A stretch of DNA of 5,220 nucleotides from Acidimicrobiaceae bacterium (GTDB lineage: Bacteria > Actinomycetota > Acidimicrobiia > Acidimicrobiales > Bog-793). The position numbers and the translations under genes are program-made. This document shows positions 4,840-5,220 of this stretch, one piece after another (position 1 is the first letter of the stretch; every line of letters begins with the position of its first letter). Under the pieces are notes generated by a model. That model was not told where the DNA came from and did no database searches. It saw only the letters and a list, made by a program, of their open reading frames with translations. The stretch spans positions 1 through 5,220 of the forward strand of contig DAHUZG010000068.1 of assembly GCA_027306715.1 (NCBI GenBank), read 5' to 3'.

Positions 4840-5220
4840 GTGCCGCCCGTTGCCAGCTCTGACGACATCGACGAGCCGCGATCGGCGCGCAGCGACAGCA
4901 GCGACAGTGGTGACGAGCGCCGGCTGCTCCAGTCGTTCCGGCTGAGCGACCTCGTCCCGTTGTCGGTCTCGAGCGTCGGGCCGATGTTCTCGGTGGCGGC
5001 GACCGGCGGGGTCATGGCGGCGGAAGCGGGTTGGTGGACGTTGCCGGCGATCGCCGTGCTCGCCGTTCCCTTCGTCGTCTCGAGCTTTGTCTTCCGGCTG
5101 CTCAACCGGCACTTCCCCCATGCCGGAGCGTCGTACCACTGGTCGGCCCGCGTCGTCGGCCGCGGGCCGTCCCGCTACCAGGCGTGGATCCTGATCCTCG
5201 CCTACTTCTTCTCCATCCCG
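4840..5220 (+). CDS. APC-superfamily amino-acid permease, N-terminal part (runs off right edge)
   Basis: 127 codons are open to the window end. A hydrophilic, Asp/Ser-rich N-terminal tail (about residues 1-34) precedes the first helix (about 37-62: LVPLSVSSVGPMFSVAATGG), which has the Gly/Ser/Pro-rich, helix-breaking composition of APC helix 1 at the substrate site. Helix 2 is about 67-88. Then comes the loop FPHAGASYHWSARVVG (92-107), matching the conserved P-x-AG-x-Y pattern after helix 2 in amino-acid permeases, and helix 3 begins near 115. The protein would sit in the cytoplasmic membrane and import amino acids or amines by cation coupling or exchange; the substrate is unknown. The GTG at 4840 is chosen because it is the first start in frame after the promoter and coincides with the predicted transcription start. 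AGGA at 4827-4830 could act as a binding site if the mRNA starts earlier, but it lies within the -10. Confidence 0.88.
   Translation, partial: MPPVASSDDIDEPRSARSDSSDSGDERRLLQSFRLSDLVPLSVSSVGPMFSVAATGGVMAAEAGWWTLPAIAVLAVPFVVSSFVFRLLNRHFPHAGASYHWSARVVGRGPSRYQAWILILAYFFSIP

Overview
The window is very GC-rich. Its coding frames almost always end codons in G or C, GTG starts are used freely, and coding density is high. This fits a high-GC actinobacterium, but nothing here fixes the lineage below that level. The genes fall into two divergent blocks, with a third transcription unit starting near the right edge.

Left block (minus strand, about 2409 down to 1): the two E1 subunits of a thiamine-diphosphate-dependent 2-oxo acid dehydrogenase are encoded as beta (2409-1381) then alpha (1436-297). 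This is the reverse of the usual alpha-beta order, and the two genes overlap by 56 bases. Together they would form the alpha2beta2 decarboxylase of a pyruvate, branched-chain 2-oxo acid or acetoin dehydrogenase complex. No E2 or E3 gene is in view. Beyond alpha, a frame with a signal-peptide-like start (215 to the left edge) is probably the beginning of an exported or membrane-anchored protein.

Middle block (plus strand, 2676-4543): a DrrA-type ABC ATPase and a six-helix ABC-2 permease overlap by 4 bases (GTGA). They form one exporter operon whose substrate cannot be read from the sequence. The divergent gap between the blocks (2410-2675) contains GC-rich tandem and interspersed repeats. The operon ends in a 15-bp perfect hairpin that overlaps the permease stop codon. 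The opposite arm carries the stop codon of a short minus-strand reading frame (4733-4561) that appears to be broken by an 8-bp tandem duplication.

Right edge (plus strand, 4840 to the end): the first 127 codons of an APC-superfamily amino-acid permease. Just upstream lies the best promoter in the window (TTGCGA, 17 bp, TAGGAT), placed so that the transcript may be leaderless. A perfect 7-1-7 inverted repeat resembling a Fur/Zur-family operator overlaps its -35 and spacer.

I see no CRISPR array, RNA gene, insertion sequence or defence system, and no clear evidence of a wholly new system. The observations most worth following are the Fur-like operator on the permease promoter, the two-stop hairpin, the frameshifted convergent frame, and the inverted, overlapping E1 gene pair with short tandem duplications at the junction.
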